DNA from: Protula sp. h YS-2021
Lineage: Eukaryota; Annelida; Polychaeta; Sabellida; Serpulidae
Assembly: GCA_949752745.1 (NCBI GenBank)
Contig: OX457034.1
Coordinates: 4,353,646 to 4,417,645 of the forward strand
DNA: 64,000 nucleotides
Direction of reading: 5' to 3'
Part shown: in pieces, positions 12,467 through 23,100 of the stretch
Numbering within the stretch: position 1 is the stretch's first letter
Layout: each line of letters begins with the position of its first letter
The notes under the pieces: model-generated
Told to the model about the DNA's origin: nothing
The model's input: the letters and a program-made list of their open reading frames with translations, nothing else
Databases searched by the model: none
Position numbers and translations under genes: made by a program

Positions 12467-13212
12467 TTACTTACTATAGGTCTGGGGCCTTTGAATTGTT
12501 ACTTTAGGCGGTCTTAATTGTTGTTTTACTGCCGCTTTGTCTTGCTCTGCCTCTGCTACCTTTTTTGGGGGAGTGGATGGTTTTTCTGGGGTTTTGGCTA
12601 GGTTATCCCCTTCGTCCGCATCCTCAAGTACCGAGTACCGGTTTCCCACAAATTCCAAATTTAGTGGGAAATTTGGGTGACTCTGGTACTTCTCCCTTGC
12701 TTGGCGAGCCCGTGAAGGTTTCGGTTGCAGCGGCAATGTTTGCAGAGACGACTTTCTCTCATCGGTAGTAACTTTCTTCGATGGAGGTTGTGGCAGTGAG
12801 CAGCCTTCAACCGCGTCGTCCGTTTCCATAAGCGCATCGTGTTTGACTTCTTTTAAAATCTGTTGTATCCTTTTTTTTTTACCTTGTCTGCCTTGTCTTT
12901 GAGCCTCTTCCTCGTTCCGTTATCCAGAGGGGAGGAAGGGCTTGTGTAAGTTTTCGGTCTTGTGCTCGGCGATGGAGTTTTCGGCGAGCTTCCTGTGCAA
13001 GTTTGTGTCGTAATTGTTGGTTTTGTCGGTTTTGATTGCGGTGTTGTCGGTTTTTTGGCCTGTGGTAGAGTGCGCTGCAGGTCTCCGACCCAGGAGATGG
13101 TGGTTTGGCAGCCCGTACTCACTGTTGTTAGTTTAGTTTTAACAGCAGCGGCGTAGTTTCGTGAGCCATCTCCCTCAGCGATTTTGCGGGCATCGGTGTA
13201 TGTTACACCCCT
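12467..13212 (-). pseudogene. LINE A2 ORF1, C-terminal part
   Basis: The C-terminal half of the gag-like ORF1, cut by 5' truncation at 13212. Two frames are used: 12467-12829 (start-like METDDAVEG, end RPQTYSK) and 12853-13122. They are joined by a frameshift in the run of T at about 12871-12880. The protein is proline- and basic-rich. The stop codon TAA (12467-12469) is followed at once by the ORF2 ATG (TAAATG), which fits reinitiation after termination. Confidence 0.8.
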
Positions 13213-13446
13213 AGTTTAACGTCATGCCCGGGACGTAATTGTCTGATCATAATTGTGAGAGAAAGTTGAGAAAGGTCTAAAAAGTTGTTTAAATTCAATT
13301 TGATGCTGCATACAAACTGCAAATAAAAATTGAAAATATATATATATATATATATTCCCAATTTTGTGAACAGCAATGTTCACATTAATTGTAAATTGGT
13401 TTATTTCACTTCACTTCAAACAGCACAAACAACAACGGTAAATCGA
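13213..13446. other. Spacer with TA microsatellite
   Basis: AT-rich sequence between two LINE A copies. A TA repeat lies at about 13338-13361. It ends in CGGTAAATCGA (13436-13446), the left target duplication of the next element. No gene seen. Confidence 0.6.
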
Positions 13447-15280
13447 TTGATTGATTGATTGATTGATTGGTTTAACGACACCAGCAACCCGTTAGGGCCA
13501 TATTGTGTCAGTTCTGTTGCTATAGGAAGACTCAGTTGAAACTAAAATCAATTAAAATAGACAAAACAAGCAGTGTACACATCTAAAACCGACTAAATTC
13601 AATTTAAAACTTACTGTACAAGTGTATTTCTTTCAGAAAAGAAATAATTTTGCTTGGTGCTACCTTTGTAAAAAGGTCTTTCATGGAATTCACACTGTAG
13701 TAGCGTGAACGAATGTTCTGAAAATCTACGCAATTGAGTAGAATATGTTTTACAGTCAAACGTTCTTGACAACCAATACATTGTGGAGGCGCATCGCCTC
13801 TCAAAAGATATCCGTGGGTGATGTATGTATGCCCGATTCGAACTCTATGCATAACCCTTGAATCGCGAATATTGCCAAAAGCTAGCTGCTTTTGTCCAAC
13901 TGTTGGTTGGATTTGAAACAGTTTGTTATTTCTTTGTTCGTTTCACTTTTGTTGCCAAAGGTTTTTTACATAACTTGAGATATGTGGTTTAAAGTCGGAG
14001 TACGGTATGAGAAGGTCGGATATGTTGTAGTTTAGCGCCTCTTTTGCTGCCTGGTCCGCAGCTTCATTACCCGATATGCCGACGTGGCTTGGCACCCAGC
14101 AAAACACTAAGGATTTGCCTTGTTTGACTGCTCTTTCATGTCGTTCTATTAGGTCTAAAATCATCGGGTTCGACACTTGCAGATTTTCTAGTGATTGTAG
14201 GACCGATAAGGAATCGACACAGATAAGGAACTTTTTGTACCTACAAATCTTGACGATTTCCATAGCTAGTTGGAGTGTCCGAACCTCCGCGGAAAAGATG
14301 GAGGAGCCGTTTGGTAATCTTGTTTTCAGGGTATTCGATTTTGTAACTATTGAGGCAGCAACTTTGTTATCGAGCTTAGATCCATCCGTGTATGTGAAAT
14401 GATGGTGAGGGTAGGTTTTCTTTATCTCAGCAAACCTAACTTTGAACTCTTCAGCATTTATTGCGTCTTTGGAAAAGTTTGTCAGAGTTTTGTTCATGGT
14501 TGGCCTTTGTATTTTCCATGTTGGGTATTTCGAAACTTTTAAATTTGCAATTTGCTCGACTTTGATTCCAGCATTATTAAGGTGGTTATGGATTCTAGTG
14601 CCAAAGGGTGCGATAACCCTAGGGCGTGTGCTTAAGATTTCTGAATGGTCTTTTTCGAACACTGCCTTATGGGTGGGGTTTTCTTTATTTGCATATAGTT
14701 TAACTACATATTGCATTGAGAGTTTGATTCGCTGGATATCTAGTGGATGTTCATTTCATTCAACCTGAAGGCTTTCCGCAGGTGACGTTCTGAAAGCGTT
14801 AAGGCAGAGGCGAAGGCCTTGGTTTTGTATTGGGTTAAGCATCTTTAAGTAGGAGGGCCTTGTCGATCCGTAGATGATGCTACCATAATCTATTCTAGAT
14901 CTTATTAATGATCTATACAGTTTTAATTTAGTACTGGTATCTGCTCCCCAGTCTTGGGCGGAGACGACTCGTAGCAGGTTGAGTGCCTTTTGACATTTCC
15001 TCTTCACGTCTTTTATGTGGGGGATAAAATTTAGCTTCGAGTCCAGAATTAGACCAAGGAATTTGTTTTCCTTTACTACAGGTATCTGAGTGTTTGATAA
15101 GTATAAAATAGGATCATCGTGTGGCTTTCGTTTGTTGCAAAAGTGCATGCAGACTGTTTTGGTTTGCGAGAACTTGAAACCATTTTGGTCAGCCCATTTT
15201 TGAAGGGAGTTTATATTATGCTGGAGGCGACGCTCGATATGATTCATATTCTTACCACTGGCAAACATAGCAAAATCGTC
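13447..15280 (-). mobile_element. LINE family A, copy 3, 5'-truncated, with TSD
   Basis: TGAT tail from 13447, hairpin 13477-13509, ORF2 C-terminal half, truncation inside the RT palm. Target-site duplication GGTAAATCGA (10 bp, 11 if the preceding C is counted) at 13437-13446 and 15281-15290. Contains the ORF2 pieces 13604-13852 (Cys/His motif), 13943-14716 (RNase [32 protein letters not shown]) and 14756-15268 (RT thumb). A TGG to TGA stop separates the first two; a frameshift near 14750 separates the others. Confidence 0.92.
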
Positions 15281-15290
15281 GGTAAATCGA

Positions 15291-15899
15291 AAACATCGGC
15301 ATAACTTTTTTCACTGAAACGTTCGTCACCACATGTAGACAAAAGGCGGATGGTAATGTGACCTTTGATCTAAAAAAAGTTTTACAGTACAGGTCACGAT
15401 GTAACATTTAATGTAAAGACATTCATGGGATGGATACCATGAGTTGACAAATACACTGGTAATACAAGATTTGATAAAGACAGTCAAGGTCAAAATTCAG
15501 ATCATGAAGATTACAGTTATTTTTAATGCGTATACCTTGCGTCTATAAAGGTTTTTACGTTGCGCGGCTTGGCGTTGCAGTCAGACATTTTTTGTCTCAC
15601 AAATGCGACTTATATCCTGCTAGTTTCGTCCAATATTGAAACAGAAAATGAAAATTTTCTTTTTATTTCAGGCTGAAATCTAACCAACCTTGTTGACACA
15701 TGTCGCTAAGCACGTGCGGATTTCAGAAAAGAAGGTGTATAGCTGGCAATACCGCAAAAAATCCAAACAGATTAGATGCATAGTGTGCAAGTGCTTAACA
15801 AAATAAATACAAAGCACTATGCCCAGTCATCAGTCACGTTTCGCAGCTGCAGCATTCATAGCGCCTTTTGAAACGTGGAGGCTGAACAAGTCCAGCTAA
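15291..15899. other. Spacer, nothing recognised
   Basis: About 600 bases of AT-rich sequence between LINE insertions without a convincing coding frame, repeat or RNA gene. It is probably the older local sequence into which the flanking elements inserted. Confidence 0.5.
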
Positions 15900-17971
15900 C
15901 CGATCCACAATTGGTTGGTTGGTTATTTGATTGGTTTAACGACACCTCCAACCTGTTGCAGGTCATATTGTGTCATTCTTGGTAAATTTGTCGAATTTAT
16001 ACTTTATTGATTAAAAATGATTATAAAATAACATCTTAATATACTAAAAAATATACTAAAAATAGACTTAATGGTGGTCTACACATAGGAATACATGTTA
16101 ATCTCTTTTAAAAATTCTAGGACCTTGTTGGAATTTACCTTCTCAAAGAGCTCTCTCATGGAATCAACTCTATAGTAACGGGGACGAATGTGTTTGAAGT
16201 CTATACAATCTATCAAGATGTATTTTACTGTATACCGTTCCTGACAACTTATACATTCGGGTTGTGGTTCACCTCTTAAGAGGTGTTTGTGAGTAGTGTA
16301 AGAATGTCCTATTCTTAATCTGTGAATTACCATGTCGTCGCGAAGGCCATTTAGGGAGGGCAATTTGCGCCCTACCACAGGGTTAATTTGGTATAGCTTA
16401 TTGTTGGTTTGTTCATCCCAATATTGTTGCCATAGATTTTTGACATATCTAGAAATATGGCACTTAAAATGTGATGACGGTATAAGGAAATCTGAGAGCC
16501 TTGGTTTAACGCTTCTTTGGCGCCTTTGTCGGCTGCCTCGTTGCCCGGGATTTCAACGTGGCTCGGTACCCAACAAAATATCATCTCTTTGCCAGCTTTT
16601 ACCACTTCGTCCTGTTTTGCTATCAAGTCCGTATTTATTGGGTTGGATACCTGTAAGTTTTATAGTGACTCAAGCACTGACATGGAGTCCACGCACAATA
16701 TGAATTTTTTGTAGCGGCTTGTAGCGGCTAATCTTGACAATTTGCATAGCTAGCTGCAGGGCTCTAACTTCTGCAGAGAAAATAGAAGACCCATCAGGGA
16801 GCCTGGTTCTGAACGTATTATTTTCTGTGACAATAGCTGCTGCAGCCTTGTCCTCAAGTTTGGAACCAACGGTATATATGAAATGGTAGTCATTATAATT
16901 ATCCTTTAATTCTGCAAATTTTGACTGAAATACACACGGGTTAGTTCGTTCTTTTGTGGACTCAGAAAGAGTCTTCAAGACCACAGGTTTCGTTAACTTC
17001 CAAGGGGGTTGGTTAGGTATTTTGTAATTTGCAACAGATTCAACGATTATACCTGCTTCTTGCAGGTGTGGTATAATCCTAGTTCCAAAGGGGGGGATAG
17101 CATTGGTACCTCTATTCGCATAATGTGATCCGAAAACAATCTGATGAGTAGGGTTATTTCTATTGGCGTAAAGTTTTATACAATACTGCATGGCAAGTTT
17201 TAACCACCGTATATTGAGAGGTTGTTCATTTGCCTCAACGTGTAAAATGTCGGCTGGGGATGTTCTAAAGGCATTTAAACATATTCTTAAGCCTTGATTC
17301 TGTATCGGTTCTAGCATCTTGAGATATGATGGTCTAGTTGAGCCATAAACTATACTGCCATAGTCCACTCGCGATCTGATTAGAGCTCTATACAACATGA
17401 GTTTAGTATCACGATCTGCTCCCCAATCGTGGGAGGAGATGACTCTCAGTAAATTTAAGGCCTTCTGACACTTTCTTCGGAGGTGTTTGATATGTGGGAT
17501 AAAACTAAGTTGGTTATCAAAAATTAAACCTAAAAATTTGTTTTCCTTGACAACAGGGATTTGCACGTTAGAGATGTGTAAAACTGGATCGTCGTGTTGT
17601 TTTCGTTTTTTACAAAAGTGTATACAAACCGTTTTGGTTTGTGAGAATTTAAAACCATTCGTATTCGCCCAAACTTGGAGAGAATAAATACTCTGCTGAA
17701 GACGACGCTGTATTAAATTCATACTTTTGCCTCTACACGACATGGCAAAATCATCCACGAAGAGTGAGCTATCTATCCCCTGTCTCAGTGTATCTTTTAT
17801 ATTGTTGATTTTTATCAGGAAGAGTAGAATTGAAAGGATGCATCCTTGGGGAAAGCCTTCCTCTTGTTCAAAGTATTCTGAGAATATTGTACCAAGGCGA
17901 ACCCTGAATCGACGGTCGTCCAGGAATCCTTTTATAAACTGGGGCAGACGGCCTCGGAGGCCGAAATCAAA

Positions 17972-18370
17972 GTTAATTAGTTAGTTATTTGATTGGTTTA
18001 ACGACACCGCCAACCTGTTGCAGGTCATATTGTGTCATTCCTGGTAAATTTGTCTAATTTATACTTTATTGATTAAAAATGATTATAAAATAAAGTCTTA
18101 ATATACCAAAAAATATACTAAAAGTTGGCCTTAATGGTGGTCTACACATAGGAATACATGTTAATCTCTTTTAAAAATTCTAGGACCTTGTTGGGATTTA
18201 CCTTCTCAAAGAGCTCTCTCATGGAATCAACTCTATAATAACGGGGACGAATGTGATTGAAGTCTATGCAATCTATCAAGATGTGTTTTACTGTATACCG
18301 TTCCTGACAAGTTATACATTCGGGTTGTGGTTCACCTCTTAAGAGGTGTTTGTAAGTAGTGTAAGAGTGT
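17972..18370 (-). mobile_element. LINE family C 3' fragment nested in C1
   Basis: A 399-bp 5'-truncated copy inside the RT of C1. Target duplication GAAATCAAA (9 bp, up to 11 with CC) at 17961-17971 and 18371-18381. It carries the tail, hairpin (18003-18036) and the Cys/His C-terminal codons (18142-18370). Its insertion makes an accidental fused frame in which RT motif A ([10 protein letters not shown]) runs into the C-terminal domain. It postdates C1. Confidence 0.93.
18003..18036 (-). other. LINE 3' hairpin, family C type
   Basis: Outer GACAC/GTGTC unchanged; inner stem ACCT (18013-18016) with AGGT (18022-18025), a paired change from ACCC/GGGT of families A, B and D. Confidence 0.8.
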
Positions 18371-20045
18371 CCGAAATCAAAAAGATCCTTTAGTACTCCG
18401 TGTTTCCATGCTGTGTCATAAGCTTTTTCCAAGTCGAAGAAAACGGTAACAACATGTTAATCTTTTATCTACCATTTGCTCAAATGTTTTGCACAGGGCA
18501 CTTGTCAAGGAAATTGGTCTGTAATTCTGAGGATTTCGTGGATCTTTGTTTGGCTTTGGTATTGGTATTATTGTTGCTTCCTTCCATATTTCTGGAAAAG
18601 TGTCGGAATTCCAGGTATGATTTAACAATTCTAAAAGGATCTTTAGGGTATGGTCTGGCAAATGTCTAAGCATCTGATAATGTATGTCATCTGGTCCTGC
18701 TGCTGAATCATGGGAACTATCTATGGCCTTTCTCAATTCATTAAGAGAAAAGTGCTCATTATACGCTTCGCTGTTGTCAGAAAAGAAGTTAAGAGGATTA
18801 GTTTCTTCTGTTTCTTTATACGTCTAAACTCGTGGTTATAATTTTCGGAAGAAGGAATCTGTTCAATTGTTTCGCCTAAATTATCTAAAATGTCCTTACG
18901 GTCGGTGATCATATTATTAACTTCTAGATGGCTTACTGTGTTAAAAGTGTTCTTGCCAGATATTTTTCTAACCATGTCCCAGGTCTTTTTTAGAGAATTA
19001 TTTGTGTTGAGTTGAGAAACATATTCATGCCAGGACTCTTGTTTGCTTTTTTGACTGTTTTACGCGCAACTGCCTTGGCCCTTTGATATTCTATTTTTCT
19101 TGTAATGTCTGGGTAGTCTGAAAAATTTTTGAGAGCTTGTTTACGAAGCGCTATGGATTCTTTACAAGCGTCATTAAACCACGGTTTGTGTGGTTTCTTG
19201 CGGGATCCTGATGTCCTTGGGATAGATTTTCACACACTCCATGGAGAAGAAAGGTAAATAATGAGATATGTTCGTCTTCATCATCAGTAAAATGTTTCCT
19301 TTTGATACTCTGATGACATAATTCTTGGAATTCTGACCAGTCTGCTTTCTGAAACTTCCATTTTGGGGATCTTTTTTCGTGGTATGGTTTAGACTCAGAC
19401 AATAAAATAGGAAAGTGGTCACTGCCGTGGAGATCACCCAGCACTTTCCAATTAAAATCAAGATATGAATTAGCAGATGCTATAGAAAGGTCAATAGAGG
19501 TTTTTGAACCAGTACCAGGGTGAAGATATATGTATGATTGTTGAAAATGGTTAAATTATGATGGTTAAGGAGATTTTCTACCAGTTGTCCCTTCAAATCT
19601 ACGTAACTATTGCCCCACAATGTACTGTGAGCATTAAAGTCGCCCACGAATAGGACTGGCTTAGGTAACTGATTTATTAGGTCATTCAACTCTACTGGTT
19701 GAGGTCTCAAATGTGGTGGCAAATAAATATTACAAATTGTGAAAGTTTTGCCAAGCGTGATACGAATCGCCTGGGTCTGGAAAGGCGTATTTAGTTTAAT
19801 TTCGCTTTGTAAGAGATCACTTCGAACAAACATAGCGATTCCACCCGTCGCTCTGTCATCCGATGAGGGTTTGTTGTATGACGTATATCCTCTAAGTTTT
19901 GGTGGATTGTCGTTTTTGCCGAATGTTTCCTGAAGACAGAATACTGCCGGATCACTTAAGTGCATAAGTGTTAACAATTCATGGTAGTTGGTTCAAAAAC
20001 CTCCGATCCACAATTTTGGAAAAGTTAGTTATATGATTTTTTAAC

Positions 20046-20079
20046 GACACGGCCAACCCTTTGCGGGTCATAGTGTGTC
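20046..20079 (-). other. LINE 3' hairpin, family D type
   Basis: GACAC..ACCC.TTTGC.GGGT..GTGTC, preceded by TTTTTTAAC and the tail. Confidence 0.8.
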
Positions 20080-20185
20080 TTCATAGGTTCAGAGCGGATA
20101 AAACGTTAAAAATGTGCGTTAGATATTAAAAACAGTGTACGATCTAAAAGCATGTCTATACAATAGAAGTAAGTAGTATAAATAC

Positions 20186-21076
20186 TTAAAAATACTGAAA
20201 CAGGTTTGTTTCTTTTAGAAACTCTATTATTTTACACGGTTGCATTTTATCGAAAAACTCTGTCGTGGAATTGACATTAAGATATCGGGAACGAATGTCT
20301 TGCAAGTCTATACAATTTATCAAAATATGTTTCACTGTATACCTCTCTTTGCAACCTGGACATTCGGGCGGCGGTTCGTCTCGAAGCAGGTTTTTATGTG
20401 TGGTGTAGGTATGCCCTATTCTGGCTCTACGTATTACCATGTCATCCCGAACATTGTTTAAGCATATTAATTTACGTCCCACAACCGGGTTAATTTGATG
20501 CAGTTTATTGTTGATCTGTTCATTCCAATGCTGTTGCCATTTGCCCTTTACATATCTAGAAATATGCAGTTTGTAATCTGACGATGGAAGAAGAAATTCA
20601 GAGTTTTTAATGTCTAAAGCCTCTTTAAAAGCTTTATCAGCTGCCTCCTTGCCTGGGATTCCTACGTGGCTTGGAGCCCAACAGAACCGTATTGCCTTTC
20701 CCGCCCTTACAGCTTCATGTTTTTCTACTAGGTCCAAGATTATAGGATTTGATAGTTTCAAGTTTTCTATTGACTCTAGTATTGACATGGAGTCAACGCA
20801 AAACATAAAATTTTGGTAACGCCTAATTTTGACACTTTGCATGCTTAGCTGGAGAGCTCTGACTTCGGAAGTGAAAACTGAAGACCCATCTGGGAGTCTG
20901 GTTTTCAAAATATTGTTTCCTGTGACAATTGATGCCGCAGCTTTGTCATCAAGTTTAGAACCATCAGTATACATAAAGTGGTAGTCTTGGTAAACTTCCT
21001 TGAGTTCTGCGAACTTCGATCGGAACACACAGGGGTGAGTTTGTTCCTTTGGGAATTCGGATAGCGTTTTCAACAC
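20186..21076 (-). pseudogene. LINE D ORF2 C-terminal 296 residues (RNase H and Cys/His)
   Basis: An open stretch with RNase H motifs [10 protein letters not shown] (Asp), SEVRALQLS (Glu), CVDSMSILES (Asp) and APSHVGIPGKEAADKA (His, Asp), then the Cys/His motif [17 protein letters not shown]. The usual WVPSH is APSH. Length and order match the C-terminal third of I-group ORF2. It is the end of a truncated protein, not a gene by itself; the internal methionine is not a true start. Confidence 0.85.
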
Positions 21077-21475
21077 TGAGGGCTTAACTTATTTCCATTT
21101 AGGGTATTTCGATAATCTGTAATTGGCAATGAACTCAACGATGATACCTGCTTCTTGCAGGTGTGGTAATACTCCAAATGGAAGGATGGCCCCACTCCCA
21201 CAAAGAAATCCGAACCAAAAACTTGATGGGTGGGGTTTTGTCTGTTAGCGTACGGTTTTACAGGGTATTGCAGAGCTAGTTTCAGTCGACGAATGTTAAC
21301 GGGTTGTTCATTTGCTTCAACGTGCAAACTGTCAGCCGGGGAGGTTCTAAAAGCGTTTAAGCATAGTCTGAGACTCTGGTTTTGTATTGGGTCAAGCAGC
21401 TTCAGATATGATGGTCTAGCTGAGCTACCATAGATTATGCTACCATAATCCAACCTCGATCTGATAATCCAACAT

Positions 21476-21825
21476 CGATCTGATTAATTATAATATAATA
21501 ATTGTGGGTTTTTAAATAGCGACTTTCCAGTTGAAACAACTGCTCAAACCGCTTTACATCAGGTTTCGGACATACATTATAGTCATATTTATTTTAACCC
21601 AAGATTACTATTAATTCGACGTGCTCATACAGTGTTTCTTATAGTCCCTATCTGATGCAGCCAAGTTGGCGCTTTACAATATTTCTAAGTAGAAAGGCAG
21701 AAAACTATATAAGCACATTGATATCCCTAGGGGTGTAACTAATGTTCCTAGTCCATGAGCGGGATCCGAACATACAACCTACAGCACCACAACGTTTGGC
21801 TGTGACAGCGGCTTTATCCAGATTC
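21476..21825. other. Spacer with a possible tRNA-like B box
   Basis: AT-rich to mixed sequence between two LINEs. On the minus strand near 21757-21775 the motif GTTCGGATCCCGC resembles a pol III B box, but no convincing A box or cloverleaf could be folded. No coding frame seen. Confidence 0.3.
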
Positions 21826-23100
21826 TTGATTGATTGGTTTAACGACACTAGCAACCCGTTAGGGTCATATTGTGTCAGTTCTGTTGCTGTTGCAAAACTC
21901 AGTTGAAACTAAGATCAATTAAAATAGACAAAAAAGTAGTGTATAATCTAAAACCAACTAAGTTGAATTTGAAACTTGCTGCACAGGTGTATTTCTTTCA
22001 GAAAAGAAATAATTTTGCTTGGTTTTACCTTTGTAAAAAGGTCTTTCATGGAATTCGCACTGAAGTAGCGTGAACGAATGTTCTGAAAATCTGCACAATT
22101 GAGTAGAATATGTTTTACAGTCAAACGTTCTTGACAACCAATACATTCTGGCGGCGCATCGCCTCTCAAAAGATATCCGTGGGTGATGTATGTATGCCCG
22201 ATTCGGGCTCTATGCATAACCGTTGTGTCGCGAATACTGCCAAAAGCTAGCTGCTTTTGTCCAACTGTTGGTTGGATTTGAAACAGTTTGTTATTTCTTT
22301 GTTCGTTCCACTTTTGTTGCCAAAGGTTTTTTTTACATATGTTGTAGTTTAGCGCCTCTTTTGCTGCCTGGTCCGCAGCTTCATTACCCGATATGCCGAT
22401 GTGGCTTGGATCCCAGCAAAACACTAAGGATTTGCCTTGTTTGACTGCTCTTTCATGTCGTTCTATTAGGTCTAAAATCATCGGGTTCGACACTTGCAGA
22501 TTTTCTAGTGATTGTAGGACCGATCTTTGGGATACTTTGTCAGAGTTTTGTCTATGGCGGGTCTTTGTATTTTCCATGTTGGGTATTTCAAAACTTTTGA
22601 CTTTGCAATTTGTTCGACTTTGATTCCAGCATTATTAAGGTGGTTATGGATACTAGTGCCAAAGGGTACGATAACCCTAGGGCGTGTGCTTAAGATTTCT
22701 GAATGGTCTTTTTCGAACACTGCCTTATGGGTGGGGTTTTCTTTATTTGCGTATAGTTTAATTGCATTGAGAGTTTGATTCGTTGGATATCTTCAAATGG
22801 TTGTTCATTTGATTGAACCTGAAGGCTTTCCGCAGGTGACGTTCTGAAAGCGTTAAGGCAGAGGCGAAGGCCTTGGTTTTGTATTGGGTTCAACATATTC
22901 AAGTACGAAGGCCTGGCTGATCCGTAGACGATGCTACCATAATCTATTCTAGATCTTATTTATGATCTATACAGTTTTAATTTAGTACTGGTATCTGCTC
23001 CCCAGTCTTGAGCGGAGACGACTCGTAGCAGGTTGAGTGCCTTTTGACATTTTCTCTTCACGTCTTTTATGTGGGGAATAAAATTTAGCTTCGAGTCCAG
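21826..23100 (-). mobile_element. LINE family A, copy 4, internally deleted
   Basis: Short TGAT tail at 21826-21837, hairpin 21844-21876, Cys/His and RNase H region (21948-22577) and RT thumb. Two internal deletions are clear by comparison with other A copies: about 50 bases at 22337 and about 300 bases of RNase H at 22525. It ends at 23100, where the TTAG tail of the next element starts. Confidence 0.87.
21844..21876 (-). other. LINE 3' hairpin, family A type
   Basis: Outer stem GACAC (21844-21848) with GTGTC (21872-21876), inner stem ACCC (21854-21857) with GGGT (21862-21865). The same arrangement is in A copies at 314, 13477, 26974 and 45252. Confidence 0.8.

Larger units (their letters stand above)
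8640..13212 (-). mobile_element. LINE family A, copy 2, 5'-truncated in ORF1, with TSD
   Basis: Bounded by a perfect 13-bp target-site duplication AGTTTAACGTCAT at 8627-8639 and 13213-13225. The tail (TGAT repeat) starts at 8640, the hairpin spans 8673-8705 with one outer-stem mismatch (GACAA for GACAC), ORF2 occupies 8797-12466 and ORF1 starts inside the element end. Insertion was into the sequence just beyond the 5' end of the preceding chimera, so it is younger than that one. Confidence 0.93.
16079..19977 (-). pseudogene. LINE C1 ORF2, broken
   Basis: Pieces: Cys/His motif (16079-16378, CISCQERYTVKYILIDC, C-terminus NMYSYV), RNase H (16372-17000), RT palm and thumb (16670-17758, FVDDF start seen as MDDFAMSC), RT palm motif A on the far side of the nested insert (18372-18440), RT fingers (18416-18736, RPISLTS), linker (18733-18975) and endonuclease (19151-19977: [18 protein letters not shown]). 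Frameshifts occur at about 16500, 18470, 18830, 19230 and 19520. A duplicated TTGTAGCGGC block near 16710-16730 disrupts RNase H. Not functional. Confidence 0.85.
15913..20002 (-). mobile_element. LINE family C, copy 1, with nested C insertion
   Basis: Target-site duplication CCGATCCACAATT (13 bp) at 15900-15912 and 20003-20015. The 3' tail is TTGG-type, then the hairpin at 15941-15974. ORF2 runs to the first residues of the endonuclease, where the copy is truncated. A separate 399-bp C fragment is inserted at 17972-18370; sequence on both sides of it joins cleanly. The copy is therefore about 3.7 kb without the nested piece. Confidence 0.93.
20024..21475 (-). mobile_element. LINE family D, 5'-truncated
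   Basis: A distinct family: tail GTTAGTTATATG, hairpin 20046-20079, ORF2 C-terminus ..TNLFQYF. The copy ends in the RT thumb at about 21475. Next to the truncation a 19-bp tandem duplication (ATAATCCAACCTCGATCTG, 21445-21463, then 21464-21482 with one change) is present. No convincing target duplication was found. ORF2 pieces are 20186-21076 and 21070-21453. Confidence 0.85.

Noticed and set aside
16332..16703. Host gene in the LINE field between 15913 and 20002
   Set aside because: All coding signal here is LINE C ORF2.
18142..18432. Fused RT/Cys-His mini-protein
   Set aside because: It is created by the nested LINE C insertion at 17972-18370, proven by the target duplication.
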